Source of the DNA: Crocinitomicaceae bacterium
GTDB lineage: Bacteria > Bacteroidota > Bacteroidia > Flavobacteriales_D > Crocinitomicaceae
Length of the DNA stretch: 64,000 bases
Direction: 5' to 3'
Assembly: GCA_028689775.1 (NCBI GenBank)
Contig: JAQVCM010000001.1
Location: forward strand, 236,726-300,725
Both the position numbers and the translations under genes were made by a program. Below the pieces are notes generated by a model. That model was not told the DNA's origin, searched no databases, and worked only from the letters and a program-made list of their open reading frames with translations. The first letter of the stretch is position 1; each line of letters starts with the position of its first letter. Positions 53,766 to 62,155 of the stretch are shown here, one piece after another.

Positions 53766-54539
53766 ATGAAGAACTATTTTTATATGACAATTGCGCTTCT
53801 GATACTGGTTTCCTGTAAAAAGGAACAGCTTCAGATGTCAGCGGTTAAAGACCCTTGTGATTGTGCAAAGGAAATAAGTGCAGATTTTGACATTTTAGAG
53901 CAGAATACGCAAGTTTTAAATTCTGTATTAACCCTCACCGATAACGTTTTACATGCCAAAAACGTTTATTTCCGAGCGAAAGAGAAAAACGCTGAATATA
54001 CTTGGTACATTGGTGCGGAAATTGAAACAGAAAAAGAGACCTCTAAATTTTTTGGTACAGAATGGATTGGTCATGACATTCCAATCACCTTGGTTGTAAA
54101 AAAAGACCCCAACAAGATATGCTTTCCAAATGACGACGGCTATGATTCAATCACCAAAGTTTTTCATGTATTTGACCGTTGTATGAGTCCCCATTTATTG
54201 GAAGGCACGTTCAGAGTTGCTCCCTTAAATAGCATTGATTCATTTGACGTCAATATCGAATTCCAATACGGTCCATCTCCTAACGAATGCTATGCAATGG
54301 ACTTTACAAATTTCGATAAGCAAGGGTCTGTTTGTACCGCTGAGAATTTACTCACAAACGGCAGAAGCTACCGTTATGCACAGTCATCGGGGTCAACTAG
54401 TTATAATAGTGGATGTAAGAATTTAACTGTAGGAAAGATATATCTTCGTTTAGACAATGTAGTGGAGTTGTTATATAGCTATAGAGAAATTGATAATGGT
54501 CCATTAGTAATTCGTGATCTCCGCGGAAGAAAGTTATAG
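53766..54539 (+). CDS. Array lipoprotein 6
   Basis: A 257-residue lipoprotein that joins the leader of member 5 to the body start of member 2 (KKEQLQMSAVKDPCDCAKE). The core is YTWYIGAEIETEKETSKFFG, then IPITLVVKKDPNKICFPNDD, and the tail is DLRGRKL. The part between is unique. This is the clearest mosaic in the array. Confidence 0.84.
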   Translation: MKNYFYMTIALLILVSCKKEQLQMSAVKDPCDCAKEISADFDILEQNTQVLNSVLTLTDNVLHAKNVYFRAKEKNAEYTWYIGAEIETEKETSKFFGTEWIGHDIPITLVVKKDPNKICFPNDDGYDSITKVFHVFDRCMSPHLLEGTFRVAPLNSIDSFDVNIEFQYGPSPNECYAMDFTNFDKQGSVCTAENLLTNGRSYRYAQSSGSTSYNSGCKNLTVGKIYLRLDNVVELLYSYREIDNGPLVIRDLRGRKL

Positions 54540-54587
54540 TATGCGAAATTTTTAATAAAGTCATCAATTAATCTAAACTTTTAAATT

Positions 54588-55355
54588 ATGAAAATATTTA
54601 TTCTTTTCTTCACTTTCAGTTTTGTGCTGTCCGCAGGAATGTTTTTAGTGGGATGTAAAAAAGAGCAACCTCAAATGTCGGAATTGAATAAAGATTGTGA
54701 TTGTGCGGAGGAAGTGAGTGCTGATTTTACCATTAGCGAAATTGCCGCATATAATATTCCGAATAATGAACTTATTACAGAAACAGACACCATTTTTGCA
54801 GAGCGAAATGTTAGGTTTTCAGCTAAAACAGATCAAGCTCAATATACTTGGCTGATTGGTAATGAAACCTTGAGCAGTCAGACTGTTGGCAGATATTTTC
54901 CCAGTCAGTTCAGTGGCCAGGATATCCCAGTTACTCTGATTGTAAAAAAGAAGCCCAACAGCATTTGTTTCCCCCTGGATGATGGAATCGACACACTAGT
55001 TAAATGGTTTCATGTTGCAAACCACAACGGTTCACTGCAGACGATGGATACTACGTTGATGGAAGGAACATACCGGATGAAGGACAGCAATTCATCAGAC
55101 AGTGTCGACATTACCATAGATTATTTTTACAACAACTCACAATCTACAGGTAATGGAGTAAGGATTATCAACCATCATGGGAATCAAGATACTATCCAGA
55201 CTGATGCATTGATTAATAATTACAGGGAATTTCAGATGCGCTGGAAATTAATAGGATATTTTAGGTATAAACTGAATCAGGAGGCTGAATTTATTTTTGA
55301 AGACAGAATGGTCAGTCCGAACAGGAATTATCATTACAAAGGAAGAAAATTATAA
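54588..55355 (+). CDS. Array lipoprotein 7
   Basis: A 255-residue lipoprotein with the leader of member 3 and a diverged body: CDCAEEVSADF, YTWLIGNETLSSQTVGRYF, IPVTLIVKKKPNSICFPLDD, then GIDTLVKW, tail YKGRKL. The segment LEGTYR(L)K...DSVDITIDY resembles member 1 more than members 3-5. Last member of the array; the next DNA is the hairpin repeat. Confidence 0.84.
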   Translation: MKIFILFFTFSFVLSAGMFLVGCKKEQPQMSELNKDCDCAEEVSADFTISEIAAYNIPNNELITETDTIFAERNVRFSAKTDQAQYTWLIGNETLSSQTVGRYFPSQFSGQDIPVTLIVKKKPNSICFPLDDGIDTLVKWFHVANHNGSLQTMDTTLMEGTYRMKDSNSSDSVDITIDYFYNNSQSTGNGVRIINHHGNQDTIQTDALINNYREFQMRWKLIGYFRYKLNQEAEFIFEDRMVSPNRNYHYKGRKL

Positions 55356-55383
55356 TTTTATGGAATAAGCTATGAGCTATGAG

Positions 55384-55510
55384 CAATAGTTTGACACACC
55401 TGCGAAGCAAGCAACGCAGTTAAACAAAAATGACTATAAATGGCGATTCACTCCGTGGCTGCTAAAGCGGTCCATATGACCATTAAAAAACAAATTATCT
55501 ACATATGAAA
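55384..55510 (+). repeat. Hairpin repeat, copy A (orphan)
   Basis: A repeat of about 127 bases. It contains TTTGACACACCTGCGAAGCA, whose right-hand continuation GCAACGCAGTTAAAC folds back on it, then CTCCGTGGCTGCTAAAGCGG, and ends at an ATG. Here the ATG is followed at once by a stop (ATGAAATAA), so the gene that should follow seems to have been lost. Confidence 0.75.
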
Positions 55511-55620
55511 TAAGCCATGACAATAGTTTGACACACCTGCGAAGCAAGCAACGCAGTTAAACAAGAATGACTATAAAATGGCGATACCATATGATTTTAA
55601 AAAAAAACAATTATAGACAT
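55505..55620 (+). repeat. Hairpin repeat, copy B (24 bases shorter)
   Basis: Same repeat as copies A and C but lacking about 24 bases (CTCCGTGGCTGCTAAAGCGG with neighbours). It runs up to the ATG of the T9SS cargo gene at 55621. Confidence 0.75.
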
Positions 55621-57069
55621 ATGAAAAAAAATCTACTGTTCTTAATCACGCTTAGTGTATGTACAATCAATATACACGGGCAGACCCTTACCACTATTTG
55701 TGATGCGGTTTATGCACCCGTGTCGACCAATTGGACAGCTCCGTTGAACACAAACCTACCTTTGACAAATGGAGCAAGGTATAAAAACTCCACAAATTGG
55801 AATCAAAATTCCTTTCCACTACCCAATATGTCTTTCAATAATATATCCCTTGGACCAAAGACGAGCTTGAGCAATTCACAGTTGGGTGAGCATTATTCGT
55901 ACATTTACAATGAATCTTCGGCTCACAAGCATTTGCCTTCAGAGGGATGGGAACTTCTTCTGATAAATGTGGGGAAATATCCAGATGACCTTACATTACT
56001 TGAATCAAACATGTACTCTGCACTGCCCTACGTTATCTTATATAACAAGTACAAGGCAATAATACGTGTATTTGTTGGAATGGGGCCCGATTCGGAAATC
56101 AGCAACAGTGCAGATGCACTTTCTGTGGAATTGTTTTTCACCGACAAAAGCAAGAAAAATCACAATCTTTCAGGATTATTGCGCCTTTATGAAGGTGAGG
56201 ATAAGCCTTTAGATAAACCTACAACCATAATAAGAGCGCTGACGGTGGGGAAAGCCGTTACAGAATTGTCACGTTGGGCTAGTGTGGATTTTCAGGTAGC
56301 TTATGATCCTTGTTCTTGTAATACTCCTTCTATACTAGGGCTTCAATTTACGCATATAAAGGAACAGACATTGAAGCTATACGGACGTGAGGTCGCTATT
56401 ACAGACAATGATATTATGACCAATGAAATGGAAGTGAATCCAAGTGAATTCTTAAGTAGCTTCAATTATAATGACATAACGAAAAATGCGGAGCAAGGTA
56501 TGGTAATCAATAAGTCGGTGACAAATACGCTGAACGATTATATCAAGCGATATGAGAAATATCAGCAGGATCTGGCAGCTGTTCAAAAACATAATGCCAA
56601 GGTTAACAACAACCTGGCGATATTGAAATTTTGCAAATATGCATTTTCAGCCGCTACTACTTTAAGTGGAGGTTTTACTTCAAGCTTGCTACCTACAATA
56701 CTTAAAAATGCGGGGGCTTCATATGCCCTGAATTATCTTGCTTCGGCTAATTACAACGTTTGGGGAACAACCGTGGATGATGCAGATTGGTTCAAAAGAT
56801 CTACAAAAGCAGTTCAGGGGATCATTAAGAAAGTAAACGGGCAATACGAGAAACTGGATGAAAAGGAATTGTTCAAAGTTCTGAAGCAGATTTTTGGCGA
56901 AGATGCCAATACATTTATCAGTAGCAATTTTGAAATAAAACCTGAAACGGGCAAGCCGGCACAGCCTACCAATAGTGTGACTTATTCGGAAATGAATTTT
57001 GAAGGTAAGATTACGACAAATACAAATAAAGTAGGTCCTACTTTTTTTCTGCCTGGAACATATGGTTAA
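55621..57069 (+). CDS. T9SS cargo gene, 5' part before an in-frame stop
   Basis: Start at 55621, where MKKNLLFLITLSVCTINIHG is a signal peptide; an in-frame ATG 54 bases upstream falls in the repeat. The 482 residues include TICDAVYAPVSTNWTAPLNT, a region with PCSCNTPSILGLQF, and a helical stretch (TNTLNDYIKRYEKYQQDLAA). The frame ends at TAA 57067 after FFLPGTYG, then continues in the same frame through TRGNTATSNPLN into the next segment. Many CAG, CTG and AGG codons set it apart from the neighbours. No enzyme family is recognised; it is probably a recently broken surface protein. Confidence 0.8.
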   Translation: MKKNLLFLITLSVCTINIHGQTLTTICDAVYAPVSTNWTAPLNTNLPLTNGARYKNSTNWNQNSFPLPNMSFNNISLGPKTSLSNSQLGEHYSYIYNESSAHKHLPSEGWELLLINVGKYPDDLTLLESNMYSALPYVILYNKYKAIIRVFVGMGPDSEISNSADALSVELFFTDKSKKNHNLSGLLRLYEGEDKPLDKPTTIIRALTVGKAVTELSRWASVDFQVAYDPCSCNTPSILGLQFTHIKEQTLKLYGREVAITDNDIMTNEMEVNPSEFLSSFNYNDITKNAEQGMVINKSVTNTLNDYIKRYEKYQQDLAAVQKHNAKVNNNLAILKFCKYAFSAATTLSGGFTSSLLPTILKNAGASYALNYLASANYNVWGTTVDDADWFKRSTKAVQGIIKKVNGQYEKLDEKELFKVLKQIFGEDANTFISSNFEIKPETGKPAQPTNSVTYSEMNFEGKITTNTNKVGPTFFLPGTYG

Positions 57070-57099
57070 ACACGTGGAAATACTGCGACCAGCAATCCA

Positions 57100-58659
57100 T
57101 TGAATACTTGGGATGATGTATTTCAATATCCTATATACAACGATCTTCTTGGAATATTTACTCTCCTGGAAGGACCTAAGGTCAATCTTGCGAAATCAGT
57201 CCAGAGTCCAGAAAATACGATCTTGCAAAGAACACATTATCACGGAAACGGGCATTACAGTTCATTCCTTTATAGATATCAGGCATGGACAAAACAATTC
57301 CAGATTCAATTGGGTGCACCTTTGAAATATGCTTTCAATCCTGCCCTAGATATCAAGAACTACAATATTCAGGCAGCATATGAAATAACTGCAAAACCAA
57401 AAGCGACAACAGTTACTACTCCAACGATTTCAAATTCATTTGTAGATCCGAACCATCAGGTAAATGTAAATATAACCAATGTCAAGGAAAATGTATTCGA
57501 ACCTTTGATTGCTGGAAATAATCAATATCATTATGGACATGGAATTCCCAGTCCCTATTTTAACTTCAATTATCCATATGAAGTGCCAACCACTTACAAA
57601 TCTGCTGTGAAGTATATCTCTCCATATCTGCCTTTAAATGCATTTGGGCCTTTTGTGACTGAGGTCGGAATTAGGAACGAAGCGATCAATTTTCGGTATA
57701 CTGACCTTCCATTTACACCAACTTCCTTGCCGATGTATTATTCTTTCACCACTTTAAGCGATGGAAGTGTTTTCTTTAACAACACAAATGCGTTTGTGCA
57801 GCCAGTACAGGTTGATCCTGTAACGTACGGATATGAATATGATTTCGAAGTAAGGTTGAAACTCATTATTGATGTTGAATTCAATTCTTTGAATTTTGAT
57901 GGCTACAACAATACTGCAACGCTGAATCTCACTTATCAGGTTGATCCAGCCAATATCAATCCCTTGACTTCTGAGATAATACCGAATCTGGAAAACAGTG
58001 CGGGCAATATATTACAGTACAAGGAAAATTTGCTATTCAATGAAACAGTTTTTAGCGGTCAGCAGGTTGAAGGATGTAAACTGACGGGGAATGCTTATAC
58101 TTGCAAAACTAGGAACAATGTTAATATTCAAGGAAACTTAAGTGTAACTGGAAACTATTATGTAAATATCATTGCCAGCAATGATATTTACACTGATCCA
58201 GAAAGTATTATTTCTCCGGAGATTTCATTATTCATAGAACCTGTTTTGAATTATTCTTCCCCAATGCCGCAAGTTAGTGCAACATATTTAGCAGATTTCT
58301 GTACTGGAACCAATCCGAATTTACCTTCTTACCAGGCTAATAAGGCTTCAGCAAAAGTATTACAATACATTGCATACAAAGATTCTCTTGCAAATTCAAA
58401 TCTTTCTCAAAATGTTATAGATTTCCAGCTTTATCCAAATCCTACTGACAAGCATACCACGATATGGGTTGAGGGTGATTATGGCGATCAGGCATTTATA
58501 AGTATTTTTGATATCACCGGGAAAAAGCATGAAATTCCAGTTGAAAATAATGGAGGTAATACTTATATATTGAATATTTCCACCCTTTCCAAAGGCATTT
58601 ATCTTGTAAAAGTCAGTACTTTTGGAGAATCCAAAACCAAACAATTAATCATTCAATAA
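57100..58659 (+). CDS. T9SS cargo gene, 3' part with sorting domain
   Basis: The continuation, in the same frame, of the gene broken at 57067. The only start-like codon is TTG at 57100, which would lack a signal peptide, so this part alone cannot be exported by the normal route. It has beta-rich segments (FRYTDLPFTPTSLPMYYSFT; YDFEVRLKLIIDVEF) and a type A sorting domain (FQLYPNPTDKHTTIWVEG ... SKGIYLVKVSTFG). Joined to the 5' part it gives about 1012 residues. Either a pseudogene pair, a readthrough case or a sequencing error. Confidence 0.75.
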   Translation: MNTWDDVFQYPIYNDLLGIFTLLEGPKVNLAKSVQSPENTILQRTHYHGNGHYSSFLYRYQAWTKQFQIQLGAPLKYAFNPALDIKNYNIQAAYEITAKPKATTVTTPTISNSFVDPNHQVNVNITNVKENVFEPLIAGNNQYHYGHGIPSPYFNFNYPYEVPTTYKSAVKYISPYLPLNAFGPFVTEVGIRNEAINFRYTDLPFTPTSLPMYYSFTTLSDGSVFFNNTNAFVQPVQVDPVTYGYEYDFEVRLKLIIDVEFNSLNFDGYNNTATLNLTYQVDPANINPLTSEIIPNLENSAGNILQYKENLLFNETVFSGQQVEGCKLTGNAYTCKTRNNVNIQGNLSVTGNYYVNIIASNDIYTDPESIISPEISLFIEPVLNYSSPMPQVSATYLADFCTGTNPNLPSYQANKASAKVLQYIAYKDSLANSNLSQNVIDFQLYPNPTDKHTTIWVEGDYGDQAFISIFDITGKKHEIPVENNGGNTYILNISTLSKGIYLVKVSTFGESKTKQLIIQ

Positions 58660-58666
58660 TCGAACT

Positions 58667-58805
58667 TATGAAATAAGCCATAAGAATAGTTTGACACACC
58701 TGCGAAGCAAGCAACGCAGTTAAACAAGAATGACTATAAAATGGCGATTCACTCCGTGGCTGCTAAAGCGGTCCATATGACCTTTAAATAACAAATTATC
58801 TACTT
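58667..58805 (+). repeat. Hairpin repeat, copy C
   Basis: Full-length copy of the repeat at 55384-55510, starting TTATGAAATAAGCCATAAG and ending right at the ATG of the small lipoprotein at 58806. With copy B it brackets the broken T9SS gene. Confidence 0.75.
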
Positions 58806-59270
58806 ATGAAATATTTTGCAATCTTATCCATCTTTTTTATGCTTTTTTCTTGCAACAAAGAAAAGCGTTATTCCAAAAAACTTATGAAAGGCGAAGTTTG
58901 GATCGTTACCGGTGTTCAAGTTGAAGATAGCAGTTTATCTATTTACGGAACATGGAAAATCTTAAGCGATGTGGACATTTACGATTCCGTTCCGAAAGCT
59001 TTGTGGAAAAATGGCACTGAAGACGCGCTTTTTGAATGGCAGTTTCAAAACAAGGGAAAATCATTCCAAATGAATTATATGCAGTTATGCGAAGAATGCG
59101 AAGGACCAGATCTCGACAACTTGGATTATGTGGTTTATGACTTAACAGGCAGTTATACGGTTAAGAAACACGCATCCAAAAAAATGAAATTTGTTAGTTT
59201 TAGCACAATTGGTTATCCAGGAAAAGCAGTAGAAATTTCGATTACTAAAAAGTATGTTTACAAAGGATAG
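58806..59270 (+). CDS. Small lipocalin-like lipoprotein
   Basis: A 154-residue lipoprotein (MKYFAILSIFFMLFSC, lipid Cys16). The body is beta-rich with KGEVWIVTGVQVEDSSLSIY, ALFEWQFQNKGKSFQMNY and SGSYTVKKHASKKMKF-like strands, the pattern of small lipocalin-like Bacteroidota lipoproteins. CEECEG holds a Cys pair. It is directly preceded by repeat copy C. Function unknown. Confidence 0.72.
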   Translation: MKYFAILSIFFMLFSCNKEKRYSKKLMKGEVWIVTGVQVEDSSLSIYGTWKILSDVDIYDSVPKALWKNGTEDALFEWQFQNKGKSFQMNYMQLCEECEGPDLDNLDYVVYDLTGSYTVKKHASKKMKFVSFSTIGYPGKAVEISITKKYVYKG

Positions 59271-59308
59271 CAAGCGATTGGTGAATGGTTATTTGCGATT
59301 GGCTATTA

Positions 59309-59344
59309 GCTTTTGCAATCAGCCAACAGCCAACAGGCAAAAGC
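59309..59344 (+). terminator. Weak hairpin after the lipocalin-like gene
   Basis: GCTTTTGC / GCAAAAGC around repeated AGCCAACA. There is no T run, so termination is uncertain. Confidence 0.3.
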
Positions 59345-59426
59345 CTACTAAGGAGATTCAAAATCTGTTATTCTCTATTTTTTGTTAAATAATGCATAAT
59401 TAGTTCCCTAGGTAGATAATTTTATT

Positions 59427-59434
59427 CATCTTTG
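59427..59434 (+). promoter_or_regulatory. Predicted -7 box of the yceI pair
   Basis: CATCTTTG, one base from TAnnTTTG, 46 bases before the first YceI start. Confidence 0.4.
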
Positions 59435-59480
59435 CACCACAAAATATTTTTAACAATTAATTTAATTAAAATTCAGAACC

Positions 59481-60062
59481 ATGAAAAAATTTAAAGTTAC
59501 CCTATTTGTTGCCGCATTGGCACTTTTTTCATTCTCAGCAGTGAACCAGTTTGTTTACAACGTTGATAATGTACATTCAAGAATCGGTTTTACCATCAAA
59601 CATTTAGGTGTTTCTGATTTTAATGGAAATTTCAATAAATACGAAACAAAAATCACAGGTTCAAAAGCAGATTTTACAGATGCAGTTTTTGAATTCTCAG
59701 CAGACGCAGCTTCTATCAATACAGCCAATGACATGCGTGATGAACACTTGAGAAGTGAAGATTTTTTCAACACTGCAAAATTTGAAAAATTGACTTTCAA
59801 AAGTACAGCTGTAAAAGCATTGAAAGGAAATAAAATGCAAATCGTTGGTGATTTAACCATGCACGGTGTTACGAAGTCAGTGACTTTAGACGCAACGCAC
59901 GTTGGAAATTTCGAAAATCCAAAAACGAAAAAAACAGTTTCTGGATTTAAAATCACAGGAGAAGTGAAACGTTCAGATTTTGGAGTAGGACCAGGTTTTA
60001 CTGCACCGATGTTGAGCGACGAAGTTCAATTAATTGCTGATTTGGAATTTGTAAGAGATTAA
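59481..60062 (+). CDS. YceI family periplasmic protein (1)
   Basis: A 193-residue protein with a signal peptide (TLFVAALALFSFSA) and the YceI lipocalin-like fold: VDNVHSRIGFTIKHLGVSDF, SAASINTANDMRDEHLRSED, FFNTAKFEKLTFKS, GDLTMHGVTKSVTLD. YceI proteins bind isoprenoid chains such as polyprenyls or quinones in their barrel. A paralogue follows 46 bases later, so the pair is probably an operon. Confidence 0.93.
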   Translation: MKKFKVTLFVAALALFSFSAVNQFVYNVDNVHSRIGFTIKHLGVSDFNGNFNKYETKITGSKADFTDAVFEFSADAASINTANDMRDEHLRSEDFFNTAKFEKLTFKSTAVKALKGNKMQIVGDLTMHGVTKSVTLDATHVGNFENPKTKKTVSGFKITGEVKRSDFGVGPGFTAPMLSDEVQLIADLEFVRD

Positions 60063-60108
60063 CCTTTACTGAATCGACAAAGTCAAAAACGCAAAATAAA
60101 TATACAAC

Positions 60109-60633
60109 ATGAGAAAATTAAAATTCATACCTGCACTTTTGATCGTTTCAGTACTTACACTTGCGTTTACTTCTGTAATTCAAACCTATAAGATTGGGTC
60201 GAAGCACGAAGTGAAATTTGACAGTAAAGATGCAAGCGGAATTTTTTCCGAATTATCAGGAGATATTGATTTCGATTCCAAAGATTTGACGAAGTCAAAA
60301 TTCAATTTGAAAATTGGAGTTGCTTCTATCAACACAGGAAATGCTTTGCAAAACAAACACGCCAAAAGCGACAAGTGGTTTGATGCTGAAAAATATCCAA
60401 ACATCACATTTACTTCTAGTAAAGTTGAGAAAACAGATCAAGGTTACAAAACAACAGGAACCCTTGAAATTAGAGGGATTAAGAAAAACACTTCCATTCC
60501 TTTTACGTTCAAAAACAATGCGTTCAACGCAAAGTTTTCTGTTGACCGAAATGATTTTAACATCGGAAAACCAACAGCTGAAGTAGCAAACATCATCAAG
60601 ATTGACGCTACGATTCCAGTTACAAAGAAATAA
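60109..60633 (+). CDS. YceI family periplasmic protein (2)
   Basis: A 174-residue YceI paralogue with a signal peptide (ALLIVSVLTLAFTSV) and the family strands VKFDSKDASGIFSELSGDID, GVASINTGNALQNKHAKSDK, WFDAEKYPNITFTSSKVE, GTLEIRGIKKNTSIPFTF. Shorter than copy 1. The conserved HSxI strand is replaced by KHEVKF, so ligand choice may differ. Confidence 0.9.
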   Translation: MRKLKFIPALLIVSVLTLAFTSVIQTYKIGSKHEVKFDSKDASGIFSELSGDIDFDSKDLTKSKFNLKIGVASINTGNALQNKHAKSDKWFDAEKYPNITFTSSKVEKTDQGYKTTGTLEIRGIKKNTSIPFTFKNNAFNAKFSVDRNDFNIGKPTAEVANIIKIDATIPVTKK

Positions 60634-60649
60634 CAAAAACACACAAAAG

Positions 60650-60688
60650 AAAAAAGGCATTGATTTTAAATAATCAATGCCTTTTTTT
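60650..60688. terminator. Bidirectional terminator between yceI and ychF
   Basis: GGCATTGATT / AATCAATGCC stem flanked by six A and seven T. Convergent genes share it. Confidence 0.92.
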
Positions 60689-60725
60689 ATGACTTTATTT
60701 TCAGTTCAAAACTTTTTCATTCATC

Positions 60726-61823
60726 TTACACATTGAATCTAAAGTGCATGATGTCGCCATCTTGAACGATGTATTCTTTTCCTTCTACTTTAAATTTACC
60801 AGCATCTTTCACGGCATTTTCAGAACCTAAAGTGGTGAAATCTTCGTATTTCATTACCTCAGCACGGATAAATCCTTTTTCGAAATCAGAGTGAATTACA
60901 CCAGCTGCTTGTGGAGCGGTCATTCCTTTGGTAATTGTCCAAGCACGAACTTCTTTTACTCCAGCTGTAAAGTAGGTTTCTAATTTCAACAAAGCGTATG
61001 CAGAACGAATCAAACGATTCACACCTGGCTCTTCCAGACCAAGTTCTTCTAAGAACATTTGTCTTTCGTCATACGTTTCTAATTCTGTAATGTCGGATTC
61101 AATTTTCGCACCAATTACCAGTACTTCCGCATTTTCGCCTTTTACGTTTTCCCGCAATTGATTTACGTATTCGTTTCCATTTTTCACTGAAGATTCATCC
61201 ACGTTACAAATGTAAAGTACCGGTTTAGAGGTGATTAATTGGAATTTATTCGCAATGATGATTTCTTTCTCATCAAACTCCATGGAACGAACGGATTTCC
61301 CTTCTTCCAAGTGTTTTTTGATTTGTTGCGCGATTTCGTTTTCTTTCAAAACATCTTTATCACCTGATTTGATGTTGCGCGCAATTGCAGTAATGCGTTT
61401 TTCAATCGTCTCTAAATCTTTCAATTGCAATTCGATGTCGATTACTTCTTTGTCGCGAATTGGATTCACAGAACCATCCACGTGAATGATATTTCCATCA
61501 TCAAAACAACGAATCACGTGAATAATTGCATCCGTTTCACGAATGTTTGCTAAGAATTGATTTCCCAATCCTTCACCTTTTGAAGCACCTTTTACCAAAC
61601 CAGCAATGTCCACAATTTCCATCGTTGTAGGCATCACACGTTCTGGATTGACAATGCTTTCTAGTTTCTCCAAACGCGGATCTGGAACAGAAATCGTTCC
61701 TACATTCGGTTCGATTGTACAAAAAGGAAAGTTTGCAGATTGCGCTTTTGCATTCGATAAACAGTTAAACAAAGTGGATTTCCCAACATTCGGAAGTCCA
61801 ACAATTCCACATTTTAAAGCCAT
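60726..61823 (-). CDS. ychF: Redox-regulated ATPase/GTPase YchF (Obg family)
   Basis: A 365-residue P-loop protein read from 61823 (MALKCGIVGLPNVGKSTLFN), the family's standard start; a longer frame to 61889 has no support. G1 is GLPNVGKST; the G3 region is DIAGLVKGASKGEGLGNQFL. NVDE in place of NKxD explains the usual preference for ATP in YchF. A C-terminal TGS domain (EVRAWTITKGMTAPQAAGVI) includes FEKGFIRAEV. It binds ribosomes and is linked to oxidative-stress control. Confidence 0.96.
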   Translation of the reverse strand: MALKCGIVGLPNVGKSTLFNCLSNAKAQSANFPFCTIEPNVGTISVPDPRLEKLESIVNPERVMPTTMEIVDIAGLVKGASKGEGLGNQFLANIRETDAIIHVIRCFDDGNIIHVDGSVNPIRDKEVIDIELQLKDLETIEKRITAIARNIKSGDKDVLKENEIAQQIKKHLEEGKSVRSMEFDEKEIIIANKFQLITSKPVLYICNVDESSVKNGNEYVNQLRENVKGENAEVLVIGAKIESDITELETYDERQMFLEELGLEEPGVNRLIRSAYALLKLETYFTAGVKEVRAWTITKGMTAPQAAGVIHSDFEKGFIRAEVMKYEDFTTLGSENAVKDAGKFKVEGKEYIVQDGDIMHFRFNV

Positions 61824-61954
61824 TGAAATAATTTTTCGGCAAAGATAATCAAATGATCCTGAATGTTTGTCTATGCCGATTAAAAACAAAGGAAATCGGA
61901 TGGACTTGTGTAAAGTGAAAGCGTAAAGTCAAACACGATGAACCATTTCCGGTT

Positions 61955-62050
61955 AAGTTGCCCTTACAGGGCGCGGGAAGAATGTTTTATTTTTCTAGCG
62001 GGACGCGATGCATCCCGTTAAAATAAGTTGGGCTTTCAGCCCGTTTTAAT
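61955..62050. repeat. Three-hairpin intergenic element
   Basis: Three short palindromes in a row: GCCCTTACAGGGC (61960-61972), CGGGACGCGATGCATCCCG (61999-62017), GGGCTTTCAGCCC (62030-62042). Higher in GC than the surroundings. A REP-like dispersed element is likely. Nothing else is seen in the 332-base gap except the fbp promoter. Confidence 0.6.
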
Positions 62051-62130
62051 TTTTATTACGATCAAGAACTGCTGATTCCCACGGTAATCAATTTGATGAA
62101 ATTATCCCATCTTCATCGGTGAATTATTCT

Positions 62131-62138
62131 TACATTTG
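62131..62138 (+). promoter_or_regulatory. Predicted -7 box of fbp
   Basis: TACATTTG, a TAnnTTTG match, 17 bases before the fbp start. Confidence 0.55.
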
Positions 62139-62155
62139 ACTAAAAATTTCCAAGA

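Noticed and set aside
55384..58810. True integron array with attC sites
   Set aside because: The fold-back is only about 37 bases, the left box has a mismatch, and no integrase gene or attI is in the window. Kept only as a parallel in the findings.
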